Source: Myxococcales bacterium (GTDB lineage Bacteria; Myxococcota_A; UBA796; GCA-2862545). Taken from it: a DNA stretch of 41,282 nucleotides. The stretch is taken from the NCBI GenBank assembly GCA_019634415.1, contig JAHQVJ010000065.1:1-41282 (forward strand). The letters are read 5' to 3'. The position numbers and the translations under genes were made by a program. Numbering within the stretch: the stretch's first letter is position 1; every line of letters starts with the position of its first letter. Shown here one piece after another: positions 8,402-17,852 of the stretch. Under the pieces are notes generated by a model. It saw nothing but the letters and a program-made list of their open reading frames with translations, was not told the origin of the DNA and ran no database searches.

Positions 8402-10779
8402 CGCCGCCTCCGCCGCTTGGCGTGCGACGTGGGTGCGGCGCTCCGCGGATCCTCGGGCCAGGGGTGCTTGGGGTAGCGTGCGCGCAGCTCCTTGCGCACC
8501 TCGGGCCAGGTGCGCGTCCAGAAGCCCTCCAGATCGTCGGTGATCTGCTGTGGCCGGCCATTGGGGGCGAGCAGGTGCAGCCGCACCCGGATGCGCCCCC
8601 CGCCCACGGTGGGGGTGCGCGCGGAGCCGAACAGCTCCTGCATGCGCACCGCCAGCACCGGCACGTCGCCGGTGTAGTCGAGCCGCACCGAGCGGCCCGA
8701 CGGCACGTCGAGCCGCTCGGGCGCCAGGCGCCCGAGCTGTGTGAAGCGCTCCCAGCCGAGGTGATCTCGCAGCGCCCCCGTCCAGTCGGCGTCGCGCAGG
8801 GCTGCCAGCGACCGCCTGCCCGCGCACACGTGCTCGAGCAGCTCCCGCAGCAGCGCGTCGTCGGGTGCCGGCCACTCGCCGGGGGGCAGGTCGTGGCGGG
8901 CCACGAACCCCAGGCGCGCCAGCCAGCCCGCGAAGGCCGGATCGGGGCTCACCGCTCGCCGCAGCCGCGTGCCCGCCGCCCGCAGCAGCGCGCGGGCAGC
9001 CGCCACCGGCTCCGGCTGTACGGGATGCGAGGCGAGCACCAGATCCCCGTAGCGTCGCTGCCGGTGGGCGCGCACCGACCCCGACGCCTCGTCGAAGGCG
9101 CACACCTCCGACTCCTCCACCTCGAGCCACGCGGGCTCGACCGCCGCTGCCACGCGCACGCGACCCTCGGGCTTGGCGTCGTCGACCTCGATGCACACGA
9201 ACAGAGGCGCCTGCGTCACTGCACTCCGCGGATCGAGGCGCACGCCGCGTCCGCCCACCATGCGGGCCCGGTCCGACGTACCTCGTCGCTGGGCCACCCG
9301 ATCCGGCCATCCCGCCAGCACCGCCCTCCCGAGGCCCTGGGGGGCGGCTCCGCGGCGCGGACCGAGGATCCGAGCGAGCTGGGTCGCCACCCGCTCCACG
9401 CGAGGCGGCACGTCCAGCGGCTCCAGATCCGAGTCCGCCGTCACGCCGCCCTGCGGCCGCACGTTGCCCTCCGCCAGCGCGGCCGCGGCGCGGCAGGCTG
9501 CCTCGCTCGCGCCGCGCTCCCGTGCCGCCAGCAGCATCGCCGCCAGGCGCGGATGCACCGGTAGCGACGCCATCTCGCGCCCCCGTGCCGTCACGCTGCC
9601 GTCCGTCACCGCCCCCAGGCGCGTCAGCAGCGCCATCGCTCCCTCGAGCACGTGCGGCGCCGGCGCCTCGAACCAGCCGAAGGCGGCCGGATCCACGCCC
9701 CAGGCCAGCAGCTGCAGGCAGGCGCCCGACAGGTCCACCCGGTGCAGCTCCGCCGGGTCGTAGGCGGCCAGGCTGCGGTGCACGCGCTCCGTCCACAGGC
9801 GGACGGCGCGGCCCGGCGCCGTCCGCCCTGCGCGGCCGCTGCGCTGCTCGGCGCTCGCGCGCGAGATCCGCTCGGTGTGCAGCCCGTCCAGCCCGGTGGC
9901 CGCCTCGAAGCGCGGGCGGCGCACCCAGCCCGAGTCCACCACCGTGCGCACCCCTGGCACCGTCACCGACGTCTCCGCCAGGTTCGTGGCCAGCACCACG
10001 CGGCGGCCGGTCCCCGGTCGCAGCGCCCGATCCTGCTCCGCGGCTGGCAGCGCGCCGTACAGCGGCACCACCTCCGCCGAGACCCCGTGCAGCGCCCGCC
10101 CGGCATTCCGGATCTCGCGCACGCCCGGCAGGAAGGCGAGCACGTCCCCCGGCTCCTCCGCCAGCGCGCGCCGCGCGGCGTCGGCCACGCCGGTGGCCGG
10201 ATCGTCCACGTCGCGCGGCACGTGCTCCACCGTGACCGGAAAGGTGCGGCCGGCGCTGCGTACCACCGGGCACCCGCCCAGGAAGCGTGCCACCGGCTCC
10301 GGATCCAGGGTGGCCGACATCACGCCCACCACCAGGTCCGGGCGGGCGTCCGTGCGCACCTCGGCGAGCAGCGCCAGGGCCAGATCCGACAGGAGGCTGC
10401 GCTCGTGGAACTCGTCCAGGAGCACCGCGGACACACCCTCCAGGAAGGGGTCTGCCTGCAGGCGCCGCAGCGCGATCCCCTCGGTCATCGCCACGATGCG
10501 GCTGCGATCCGTGCAGCGCTTGTCGAAGCGAACGTGCCAGCCGACCTCGTCGCCAGGCTTGCTGCCCAGCTCCTGCGCCATGCGTCGTGCGCTCGCCCGT
10601 GCGGCCACGCGACGCGGCTGGACGACCCACACGGTCCCGTCGACGTGCTGTACGAGGGCTGGAGGCACGCGGGTGGTCTTGCCCGCCCCCGGTGGAGCCA
10701 CGAGCACGAAGGCCCCCGCGCGCGCCGCCGCTGCCACCTCGGGCAAGACGTCGTCGATGGGCAGGGCAGAGCGAGTCAG
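8398..10779 (-). CDS. hrpB: ATP-dependent helicase HrpB (DEAH family)
   Basis: A superfamily 2 helicase of 793 residues, close to the usual HrpB length of about 800-840. Walker A APPGAGKTT is at 28-36, motif Ia QPRRVAARA near 54, motif II DEFH at 122-125, motif III SATLD, then LPGVREI, motif V VLATNLAETS and motif VI QRSGRAGRTAPG. The C-terminal HrpB signature is complete (NGRPQQITDDLEGFW, RYPKHPWPEDP). The family's N-terminal ALPIDDVLPEV has no ATG, GTG or TTG before it. The only codon that preserves it is CTG at 10779, which overlaps the upstream gene's stop as CTGA, the same geometry as the ATGA overlap with the next gene. I therefore annotate a CTG start, translationally coupled. TTG further in would delete the motif. 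HrpB's cellular role is poorly defined. Confidence 0.9.
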   Translation of the reverse strand: MTRSALPIDDVLPEVAAAARAGAFVLVAPPGAGKTTRVPPALVQHVDGTVWVVQPRRVAARASARRMAQELGSKPGDEVGWHVRFDKRCTDRSRIVAMTEGIALRRLQADPFLEGVSAVLLDEFHERSLLSDLALALLAEVRTDARPDLVVGVMSATLDPEPVARFLGGCPVVRSAGRTFPVTVEHVPRDVDDPATGVADAARRALAEEPGDVLAFLPGVREIRNAGRALHGVSAEVVPLYGALPAAEQDRALRPGTGRRVVLATNLAETSVTVPGVRTVVDSGWVRRPRFEAATGLDGLHTERISRASAEQRSGRAGRTAPGRAVRLWTERVHRSLAAYDPAELHRVDLSGACLQLLAWGVDPAAFGWFEAPAPHVLEGAMALLTRLGAVTDGSVTARGREMASLPVHPRLAAMLLAARERGASEAACRAAAALAEGNVRPQGGVTADSDLEPLDVPPRVERVATQLARILGPRRGAAPQGLGRAVLAGWPDRVAQRRGTSDRARMVGGRGVRLDPRSAVTQAPLFVCIEVDDAKPEGRVRVAAAVEPAWLEVEESEVCAFDEASGSVRAHRQRRYGDLVLASHPVQPEPVAAARALLRAAGTRLRRAVSPDPAFAGWLARLGFVARHDLPPGEWPAPDDALLRELLEHVCAGRRSLAALRDADWTGALRDHLGWERFTQLGRLAPERLDVPSGRSVRLDYTGDVPVLAVRMQELFGSARTPTVGGGRIRVRLHLLAPNGRPQQITDDLEGFWTRTWPEVRKELRARYPKHPWPEDPRSAAPTSHAKRRRRR

Positions 10780-12242
10780 AGGCAGCCGTCCAGATCGTTG
10801 CAGGTGACGGTGGGAGAGGTGCCCGAGTAGTCGTAGTTCCGGTTCTTCGGGCTCGCGGCGTTCGGCAGGTGCACGTCGTTTGCACCCTCGGTGTCGGTGT
10901 TGCCCGAGAAGCTGGCCCCCGACAGGCTCGCCACCGAGGAGCCCGGCGTGGCGGTGCCCAGGTTGGTCAGCAGCACCGCGCCGCCCACGGCCGCCGTGTT
11001 GTCCGACATCGATCCCCCGGAGATCGACACGGTGGAGCCTCCTGCGGCGGCGATGGCGCCTCCGCCCGTCTCCTCCAGCGCGAGCACCTCGTTGTCGTCG
11101 AAGTCGCAGTCGGTGCAGCTGAACACCGTGGTGCCCGCAGGGGCGCCGCTTGGTTCGCCCAGGAAGACCGAGCCGCCGTAGGCCTCGGCGGTGCCGCCGT
11201 CGAAGGTGGTGTCCTCGACCGTGGCCGTGGCCCCCGAGACGTGCAGGTGACCGCCGTACACGCCGCTGCCTTGCTCGAAGACGCTGTCCGTCAGCGTCGC
11301 GGTGCAGCCCTGCACCACCGACATCGAGCCCCCCAGGAAGGCGCCGTCGTTGCTGGTGAACGTCAGATCGTCGCCCGTGACGTCGGTGCCCGAGCCAGAG
11401 CAGTGCAGTGCCGCGCCGTAGACCGGGGGCGTGCGATCCGCCTCGCCCGGGGAGTTCGTGTCCACGAAGTCCGTCAGCCGCAGGCCCGTGATCGACACCG
11501 TGTTCAGGTCGTCCACCCACACCCCTGCGATCTGACCCGCCCCCGACAGCTCAGTGCTGCTCGCGCCGTACACGCCCAGCACGGTGACGTCGGCGTCGAT
11601 GGTCAGGCCCGCATACCAGGTGCCCGCGCAGACGTTGAGCTGTCCGGGCTGGTTCAGGGTGACGGTGACCGGAGCCATCGCCGTGCCCAGGGAGAAGTCG
11701 GAGGTGACGTCCGACGGGATCCCCTTGCCGTCCACGAAGGCCACGCCCACGTCGGCCGTGCTCCCGTCGCAGTCGTTGTCGCGGCCGTCGCAGTACTCCA
11801 CCGCGTTCGGGTTGACGTCGGCGTCCGAGTCGTCGCAGTCGTCGCCCGAGGGTCGGTAGCCAGCTGGCGGCGCGCAGGCGTCCACGAAGACGTCGGGGGC
11901 ACCGTAGTAGTCGCCGTCCAGGTCTTGGTACCACCGCGACTTCGTCTCGCGGACCACGTCGTCGTCGTCGTCGTCCACCGCGTCGTCGCAGTCGTTGTCG
12001 ATGCCGTCGCAGACCTCGGCCGCTCCCGGGTTCACCAGCGGGTTCGTGTCGTCGCAGTCCTCCTCGACCAGGTAGCCATCCTTGTCGGCGTCGATGCCGT
12101 CGATATCGGTGTCGGCATCCGTGTCCGTGTCCGTGTCGGCGTCGGTGTCCGCGTCGGCATCGGTCCCGGTGGTGTCGGTGTCCTTGTCTCCCGAGCAGGC
12201 TGCTCCGAGCAGCCCGGCCCACACAATCCAGCGCATGAACAC
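10776..12242 (-). CDS. Lipoprotein with MopE-like metal-binding repeats and beta-helix
   Basis: A 488-residue lipoprotein: signal MFMRWIVWAGLLGAAC with Cys16 as lipidation site, then a long Asp/Thr linker. Residues 49-165 hold the 'putative metal-binding motif' seen in MopE-type proteins: IDADKDGYLVEEDCDD, EVCDGIDNDCDDAVD, then DLDGDYYG, DDCDDSDADVNPNAVEYCDG and RDNDCDG. The rest is a right-handed beta-helix with stacked short strands and GG turns (VYGGHLHVSGATATVEDTTF, EAYGGSVFLG, GGGAIAAAGGSTVSISGGS). Such proteins are surface-exposed and probably calcium-binding; ligand or adhesive roles are inferred. First gene of the cluster with hrpB. A paralogue with the same layout sits at 38385-39779. 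Confidence 0.85.
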   Translation of the reverse strand: MFMRWIVWAGLLGAACSGDKDTDTTGTDADADTDADTDTDTDADTDIDGIDADKDGYLVEEDCDDTNPLVNPGAAEVCDGIDNDCDDAVDDDDDDVVRETKSRWYQDLDGDYYGAPDVFVDACAPPAGYRPSGDDCDDSDADVNPNAVEYCDGRDNDCDGSTADVGVAFVDGKGIPSDVTSDFSLGTAMAPVTVTLNQPGQLNVCAGTWYAGLTIDADVTVLGVYGASSTELSGAGQIAGVWVDDLNTVSITGLRLTDFVDTNSPGEADRTPPVYGAALHCSGSGTDVTGDDLTFTSNDGAFLGGSMSVVQGCTATLTDSVFEQGSGVYGGHLHVSGATATVEDTTFDGGTAEAYGGSVFLGEPSGAPAGTTVFSCTDCDFDDNEVLALEETGGGAIAAAGGSTVSISGGSMSDNTAAVGGAVLLTNLGTATPGSSVASLSGASFSGNTDTEGANDVHLPNAASPKNRNYDYSGTSPTVTCNDLDGCL

Positions 12243-12355
12243 CCTCTCCTGGCCGCGCTCTGCGGCATGCTCGGGCAGTATAGCTCCGGCTTTCGCGGGT
12301 CGAGGCTCGGTGACGTCAGCGGCTCGTCCAGGGAATGGAGGCCGGAGGTTTGTCG

Positions 12356-13822
12356 ATGTTTCAGTTGTCGCTGTTGTTCGGACTCGTCGCCGCTTGCCAA
12401 AGCCCCGAGTTCACGCGATCGGATCGAACACCGACCACCGAGTCGCCACGGACCGAGCCCACCCCCGCCCCGCGAACGACGCCGGCGGAGGGGCCCACGG
12501 TGGTGTCCATCAGCCCCGAGGAGGGGTGGATCAACGTGGCCCCTCTGGCCAACGTCCGCATCACGTTCGATCAGCCCCTCGACGAATCGTCCGTCTCGTC
12601 CGCCCAGGCGGTCCTGAGGGATGGGGGCGAGCGGATCCTGCCCGTCACCGTGATGCTCGATCGGAACAACACCGTGATTGTCGATCCGGACGTGCCGCTT
12701 CCCCTGGACGACGAGATCACGTTGGAGCTGTCAGGGATCTCCAGTTCCGAAGGCCTTGCTGCACAGAGCGTCAGCGTAGGGTTCCACACACACTACGGCG
12801 TTCGTGTGGAGCGGGGATGGAGCGAGACCTCGGCGGACCTGCGCTCCTTCGACCAGGGGTTGCGCGGCCCCACGAGAATCGTCCGGTTCAGGGACCCAGG
12901 GAGGGACCGAACCTGGTTCACCGACGACGATCTCATCGACTACTACAGCGAGAGCGAACGGGACGACCTCGGACGGTCGCTCGGCGATTGGTTCTACCGA
13001 GAGCCTGGCGCCGACGGGGAGTGGATGACCGCGGATGATCGAGTCGACTCGCACTGGACATGGGAGTACGTCGGGGACACGGTGACCTTCCACCTGGTGC
13101 GCGACCCGGGCGACGACGGAGTGTTCGGCACCACGGACGATCGACCAGGCCACAGCTACCGCCGAACCTCCGTCTATGCTCCCCACCTCGTGCGCAGGGA
13201 GATGATCTACAGCGTGCAGCCAGGCCCCGATGGCGTTTGGTTCACCGGCGACGACCACTCGGCCAACGCCGAGGTGACCACCTTCACCGTCGCGGGGCAA
13301 GAGGACGAGTTCACGGCCTTCGACTCGCCTGGACCCGACCGGATCTGGCTCACGGCCGACGATCGGCTCTCCTCGCTGCGCACACGAGAGCACGCCGCCC
13401 CTCCCACAGAGCACTGGCAGCTGGAGCGAAGCCATCCCGGTCCGGACGGGACCTGGAGGACCGACGACGACACGATCAAGTCGTTCCGACGCCACGTGCT
13501 GGACTCCATCGACCGCACAGTGCGAGAGGAGACGTGCACGGATCCGGGCGAGGACGGCGTCTGGATGACGGCGGACGACACGATCGCGGAGGTCACCGTC
13601 TTCGAGCGAGATGCCGACGGGCTCCTCCTGCGGGAGGGCACCACGCGGGCACCCGGTCCCGATGGGATCTGGGCCACGCCTGACGACACGTGGTTCGTCA
13701 GCCGGTCGTACACCTACGGTGCCGAGGGGCATCGAACCCAGATGGTGACACTCTGGGACTCCGAGCTGAACACCTCGGTCTACCTCGCCCCCGAGGCTGC
13801 GGGCCCACCCCCGGCGCCCTAG
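12356..13822 (+). CDS. Lipoprotein with Ig-like domain and eight PGPDG..W.T.DD repeats
   Basis: A 488-residue lipoprotein from ATG 12356, preceded by GGAGG at 12344-12348; an ATG at 12335 is in frame but lacks a ribosome site. Signal MFQLSLLFGLVAAC places the lipid on Cys14. A Pro/Thr-rich linker follows, then an SbsA/Big_5-type Ig-like domain (about 47-150: VVSISPEEGWINVAPLANVRITFDQPLD). The C-terminal two thirds contain eight repeats of about 36 residues, each with a variant of [DESQHA]PG-x-D-x-x-W-x-T-x-DD (for example EPGADGEWMTADD, QPGPDGVWFTGDD, DPGEDGVWMTADD), starting near 12894, 13000, 13103, 13217, 13327, 13432, 13543 and 13648. Asp-rich loops suggest calcium binding; the repeats could build a propeller or solenoid. 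No enzymatic motif was seen. Confidence 0.8.
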   Translation: MFQLSLLFGLVAACQSPEFTRSDRTPTTESPRTEPTPAPRTTPAEGPTVVSISPEEGWINVAPLANVRITFDQPLDESSVSSAQAVLRDGGERILPVTVMLDRNNTVIVDPDVPLPLDDEITLELSGISSSEGLAAQSVSVGFHTHYGVRVERGWSETSADLRSFDQGLRGPTRIVRFRDPGRDRTWFTDDDLIDYYSESERDDLGRSLGDWFYREPGADGEWMTADDRVDSHWTWEYVGDTVTFHLVRDPGDDGVFGTTDDRPGHSYRRTSVYAPHLVRREMIYSVQPGPDGVWFTGDDHSANAEVTTFTVAGQEDEFTAFDSPGPDRIWLTADDRLSSLRTREHAAPPTEHWQLERSHPGPDGTWRTDDDTIKSFRRHVLDSIDRTVREETCTDPGEDGVWMTADDTIAEVTVFERDADGLLLREGTTRAPGPDGIWATPDDTWFVSRSYTYGAEGHRTQMVTLWDSELNTSVYLAPEAAGPPPAP

Positions 13823-13990
13823 CGACGGCGTCTCGCTTCGTGACCGCGACGCCGCCCGGACGCGGTTACGGCATGAATAGGTGGCTGCACACGGCGTCCA
13901 TCACCTGGTGAGCCCCACTCGGACCCCAACGGTCACCACAGCGTCGCTTTGCTGATCCGTTGGAGTGTTCCACTGCCGACGCGAGGAACC

Positions 13991-15367
13991 GTGAGCGCCC
14001 GAGATCTACTCGTCATCAGCGATCTGCACCTCGGAGAGGATCTGGGGCGCAAGACTCCGCGCACAGCCGCGCTGGAGCGCCAGCTGATCGAGTTCCTCGA
14101 CTTCCACCGGTGCGAGGGCCCGCGCTGGCGACTCGTGATCAACGGCGACATGATCGAGCTCGTGGGCGTGACGGTGATGCCCTCGGACGTGGAGCACGTC
14201 GCCGACCTGCACTGGCACGACCACCACTACGGGCTGGGCGCTCGCGAGGCTGCGGCCGTGCACAAGATGCGGGCCATCGTCACCCACCATCAAGGGGTGT
14301 TCGACGCGCTGGCGCGGTTCATCGGCGACGGCCACCAGCTGTCCGTGGTCATCGGCAACCACGACGCCGAGCTGCACTGGGCCCGCGTGCAGGAGGTCTT
14401 CTCCGCCGCCATCGGTGCCTCGCTGGTCGCCCAGCGCCCCTGGCAGGCCGACGCCGCCGAGGGGCTGCGCGCCGCCATCTGGTTCCACCCCTGGTTCTTC
14501 CACGAGGAGGGGGTGGCCTGGATCGAGCACGGCCACCAGTACGATCCCTACTGCTCCTTCGACGACGTGCTCGAGCCCGCCACCGACGCCCGCGAGATCG
14601 ATCCCCACATCGGCGGGCTGCTCGTCCGCTACCTCGTGAACCGCTTCGAGGGGGATCTGCACGACGCCTGGGGCGAGGGCTTCTTCGGCTACCTGCGGAT
14701 CTGGCTGCGCCAGGGTCCACAGCGGATCCGGGCCGTGGGCCTGGCCTACCTGCACGTGCTGGGGCGTCTCGTGGAGCACTGGCGCTCCCGCATCCCCGAG
14801 CGTCTCGAGGCCCGACGCAAGCGCGCCCAGCTTCGCCGGCAGCGCCTGGCCCGCACCCGACGAATCGACGAGGCCAAGCTCGCGGAGCTGGCCAAGCTGT
14901 GGCACCCCCCCATCGCCTCCGATCTGGGGCGCGGCTTCCGGGCGCTGATGGTGGACCGCCTCACCCTGCTGCTGACCGCGCCCTTCGCGGTGCTGGCCCT
15001 GCTCCTGGCTCCCTCTCCCGTGCGGCCGGTGATGCTCGCCGTGGGGCTCCCCGTGCTGGTGCTGTGGGCCTGGGTGGCCTGGCAGGCGCGCGAGCCCGTG
15101 AGCCCGGTTCGCAGCATGAAGGCCAAGGCCAAGCGGATCCGCGAGCTCGTGAAGTTGCCCTTCGTGGTGATGGGGCACTCCCACGAGCCCTGCAACGAGC
15201 CAGCCGGTGGCTACCTGAACACCGGGACCTGGGTGCCGCACTCCGATCCCGACAAGGCCTTCACGCACGTTCGGATCCAGCGCACGAAGGGCGGCGTGCG
15301 TGCGTTGCTGTGTCAATGGCGTGACGGCGCGTCGAAGGTGTTCGATCCAGAGGGAGGGAGCAGGTAA
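13991..15367 (+). CDS. Membrane-associated metallophosphoesterase
   Basis: A 458-residue protein of the calcineurin-like phosphoesterase superfamily. Metal-ligand motifs appear in order: D-x-H in VISDLHLGED (9-18), GDxxE in VINGDMIELVG, GNHDAE in VVIGNHDAE, WIEHGHQYD and the final FVVMGHSHEP. A hydrophobic double segment (LLLTAPFAVLALLLAP, VMLAVGLPVLVLWAWVAW) lies between the last two motifs, so the enzyme is probably anchored in the inner membrane by a hairpin. The helical insert after residue 215 (RLEARRKRAQLRRQRLART) is strongly basic. The start is GTG 13991 with GAGGA just upstream; an earlier in-frame ATG at 13949 has no support. It resembles LpxH-like and DNA-repair-type phosphoesterases, but the substrate is not determinable. 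Confidence 0.85.
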   Translation: MSARDLLVISDLHLGEDLGRKTPRTAALERQLIEFLDFHRCEGPRWRLVINGDMIELVGVTVMPSDVEHVADLHWHDHHYGLGAREAAAVHKMRAIVTHHQGVFDALARFIGDGHQLSVVIGNHDAELHWARVQEVFSAAIGASLVAQRPWQADAAEGLRAAIWFHPWFFHEEGVAWIEHGHQYDPYCSFDDVLEPATDAREIDPHIGGLLVRYLVNRFEGDLHDAWGEGFFGYLRIWLRQGPQRIRAVGLAYLHVLGRLVEHWRSRIPERLEARRKRAQLRRQRLARTRRIDEAKLAELAKLWHPPIASDLGRGFRALMVDRLTLLLTAPFAVLALLLAPSPVRPVMLAVGLPVLVLWAWVAWQAREPVSPVRSMKAKAKRIRELVKLPFVVMGHSHEPCNEPAGGYLNTGTWVPHSDPDKAFTHVRIQRTKGGVRALLCQWRDGASKVFDPEGGSR

Positions 15368-15413
15368 GCTGGCGTCCCGCCACGGACGACCACCTCCTTG
15401 CCTCGGAGCCCCC

Positions 15414-17852
15414 ATGCTGTCTCGATCCCTCGCGATCGTCGTTCTTGCGACCGCCTGTCCGCGCGATCCGCCCACGAACACCGAGACCGATCCGTTGGTG
15501 GACACGTCCGACACGGGCACCGACACCACCGACACGGACACGCCGACCACCACCACCACCACGCCGACCACCACGGACTGGACCATCGGGCCCGCCTTGC
15601 CGGACTGCACGCCCGTGCCCAGCAACAGCGACACGGTGGTGCTCTCGGGCGTCGTCCTCACCCCCAAAGGCCCCATCGCCGGTGAGGTGGTCTACGACCG
15701 GTCCACCGGCCTCGTCACCTGTGTGTCGGAGGACTGCGGCGAGACCGATGCCGAGGTGATCTGCACCGAGGGCGTGATCAGCCCCGCCCTCATCAACACC
15801 CACGACCACACCCAGTTCGGGGTGGTCGGACCGTGGCGCCACGCCGATCTGTACGGCGATCGCTACGGCTGGCAGAGCGACGGCCGCTACTTCGACTTCC
15901 GCGAAGCCTACGACGGCATGATCGACGACTGGTTCTGCGAGTCGGTCAAGTGGGCCGAGCTGCGCATGATCGTGAGCGGCTCCACCTCCGTGGCGGGCTC
16001 CGCGGGAGATCAGTGCATCGAGGTGCTGGCGCGCAACCTCGACGAGGGCTTCGGGGCGCACGGCATCCCGAGCTACGACCTGAGCTTCAACAGCGGTCGC
16101 GTGACCAACCTCGACGAGGGAGACGCCGCGGCGCTGGTCGACGACTTGGCCTCCGGGCGCCTCGAGGCGTCGCTGCACCACGTGGCGGAGGGGGTCGACG
16201 GCCGGGTGCGCAACGAGATCGACTGGATGTTCGGCATCGGTGCGGTGGGCCCGGGCGAGATGTTCATCCACGCCACCGACGCCACCACCGGCCAGCTCGC
16301 GCAGATGGCGTCCACCACCACGGGCATCGTGTGGTCTCCGCGCTCCAACCTGGATCTGTACGGGGGCACCACCCCCGCCGACGTCGCGGACCGCGTGGGC
16401 GTGCCGGTGATCCTCGGGCCCGACTGGACCTGGTCGGGCAGCAACCGGGTGACCGCCGAGCTTCAGTGCGCGATGGACTACCTGAGCGCGCGGGACTCCG
16501 ATCTGTCGGATCAGGACGTGTTCGACTGGGTCACGCTGGATGCGGCGGTCATGCTGGGGCTGCAGGGGCAGCTCGGCATGCTGGTGCCCGACGCCCAGGC
16601 CGACATCTCCGTCTTCCCCTTCAGCCGGCAGCCCTACCGCTCGGTCATCGAGGCGGGCTACGACGATGTGAAGCTCGTGATCATCGCCGGCGACGCGCGG
16701 TACGGCGAGCCCGACTGGGTAACGGAGCTCAACGCCTCGCCGCTTCGCTGCGAGTCCGTCACCGCCTGCTCCGTCGAGCGCACCTTGTGTGTGGAGGAGG
16801 GGTTCACCGGCAGTGATCTGCAGACCTACAGCGAGCTCGAGGCGAGCCTGTCGTCGGCGCTGGCGATGACCAGCATGCCGCCCGATCTGCAGTACGCGGG
16901 CGAGCTGTACCCGCTGTGGGCCTGCGACGAGGTGCGGCCGAGCTGCGACGTGTCGGCTCCCGTGGTGGGCGACGACGACGGGGACGGCGTCGACGACGCC
17001 AGCGACCTGTGCCCCGCTGCCTACGACCCGCTACAGAACGACCACGACGGCGACGGGGTGGGGGACGCCTGCGACGACTGCCCGCTCACCCCCGAGCCCA
17101 GCTGCACCTTCGATCCCGACGACATCGACGAAGACGGCATCGCCAACGACCTCGACGTGTGCCCCTGGGATCACGACCCGAAGCAGGAAGACGGCGACAA
17201 GGACGGCAAGGGCGATCTGTGCGATCTGTGCCCGGCCTACGCCAACCCCGGTGACGCGGGCTGCCGCTTCAGCATCCGTCAGATCCGCGACGTCAACGAG
17301 CCCGGTCATCCGTCGGTGGGCACCGAGGTGGAGGTGTCGGGCGTGGTGGTGACGGGCGTGCGCTCGAACGGCTTCTTCATCCAGGACCCGAAGGAGGCCG
17401 ACTTCGGTGCGCTGTACGTGTTCAGCGGGGGTGCGCCGGGCGTGAACCAGGGGGAGCTGGTCACCGTCGAGGGCACCTACGAGGAGTACTTCGAGCAGAC
17501 CGAGATCACGAACCCCACGGTCACGGTGGACGGCACGGCACCCGAGCCCGCCCCCATCGCGGTGGCGGATCCCTGCACCGTGGGCACGGGCGGCGTGGAC
17601 GCCGAGCGCTACGAGAGCATGCTGGTCACGGTGAGCAAGGTGGAGGTGACGGACGCCAACCCCGACGCCCCGAGCGACTTCAACGAGTTCGAGGTGGCTG
17701 GTTGTCTGCGGGTGGACGACCTGCTGTGCGCGACCTGCTGGACCGATCAGCCCGCGGTGGGCTTCAGCTACGCCAGCATCACGGGTCCGTTGGCCTACAC
17801 CTTCGCCAACACGAAGGTGGCGCCGCGCTCGCCGAAGGACTTCACCTTCTGA
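15414..17852 (+). CDS. Lipoprotein: amidohydrolase, thrombospondin type-3 repeats, OB-fold-like domain
   Basis: An 812-residue exported protein from ATG 15414. Signal MLSRSLAIVVLATAC gives a lipobox at Cys15; a Thr/Asp linker follows (18-52). Residues about 72-470 resemble the amidohydrolase superfamily: VVLSGVVLTPKGPI, the metal motif HDH (130-132) after VISPALINT, SLHHVAEG, FIHATDA, TGIVWSPRSNLDLYG, VPVILGPDWTWSGSN with a candidate catalytic Asp, and DAQADISVF. Residues about 521-620 are calcium-binding thrombospondin type-3 repeats (DDDGDGVDDASDLCP, DHDGDGVGDACDDCP, DIDEDGIANDLDVCP). The C-terminus (about 620-812) resembles YhcR-type OB-fold domains (VEVSGVVVTGVRSNGFFIQD, GELVTVEGTYEEYF). 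A surface-anchored hydrolase is inferred; the substrate is unknown. The stop codon shares its last base with palindrome copy 2. Confidence 0.8.
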   Translation: MLSRSLAIVVLATACPRDPPTNTETDPLVDTSDTGTDTTDTDTPTTTTTTPTTTDWTIGPALPDCTPVPSNSDTVVLSGVVLTPKGPIAGEVVYDRSTGLVTCVSEDCGETDAEVICTEGVISPALINTHDHTQFGVVGPWRHADLYGDRYGWQSDGRYFDFREAYDGMIDDWFCESVKWAELRMIVSGSTSVAGSAGDQCIEVLARNLDEGFGAHGIPSYDLSFNSGRVTNLDEGDAAALVDDLASGRLEASLHHVAEGVDGRVRNEIDWMFGIGAVGPGEMFIHATDATTGQLAQMASTTTGIVWSPRSNLDLYGGTTPADVADRVGVPVILGPDWTWSGSNRVTAELQCAMDYLSARDSDLSDQDVFDWVTLDAAVMLGLQGQLGMLVPDAQADISVFPFSRQPYRSVIEAGYDDVKLVIIAGDARYGEPDWVTELNASPLRCESVTACSVERTLCVEEGFTGSDLQTYSELEASLSSALAMTSMPPDLQYAGELYPLWACDEVRPSCDVSAPVVGDDDGDGVDDASDLCPAAYDPLQNDHDGDGVGDACDDCPLTPEPSCTFDPDDIDEDGIANDLDVCPWDHDPKQEDGDKDGKGDLCDLCPAYANPGDAGCRFSIRQIRDVNEPGHPSVGTEVEVSGVVVTGVRSNGFFIQDPKEADFGALYVFSGGAPGVNQGELVTVEGTYEEYFEQTEITNPTVTVDGTAPEPAPIAVADPCTVGTGGVDAERYESMLVTVSKVEVTDANPDAPSDFNEFEVAGCLRVDDLLCATCWTDQPAVGFSYASITGPLAYTFANTKVAPRSPKDFTF

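Noticed and set aside
7193..10885. A 1230-residue minus-strand fusion protein
   Set aside because: The upstream two thirds are the wrong frame of hrpB; the true gene begins at ATG 8401.
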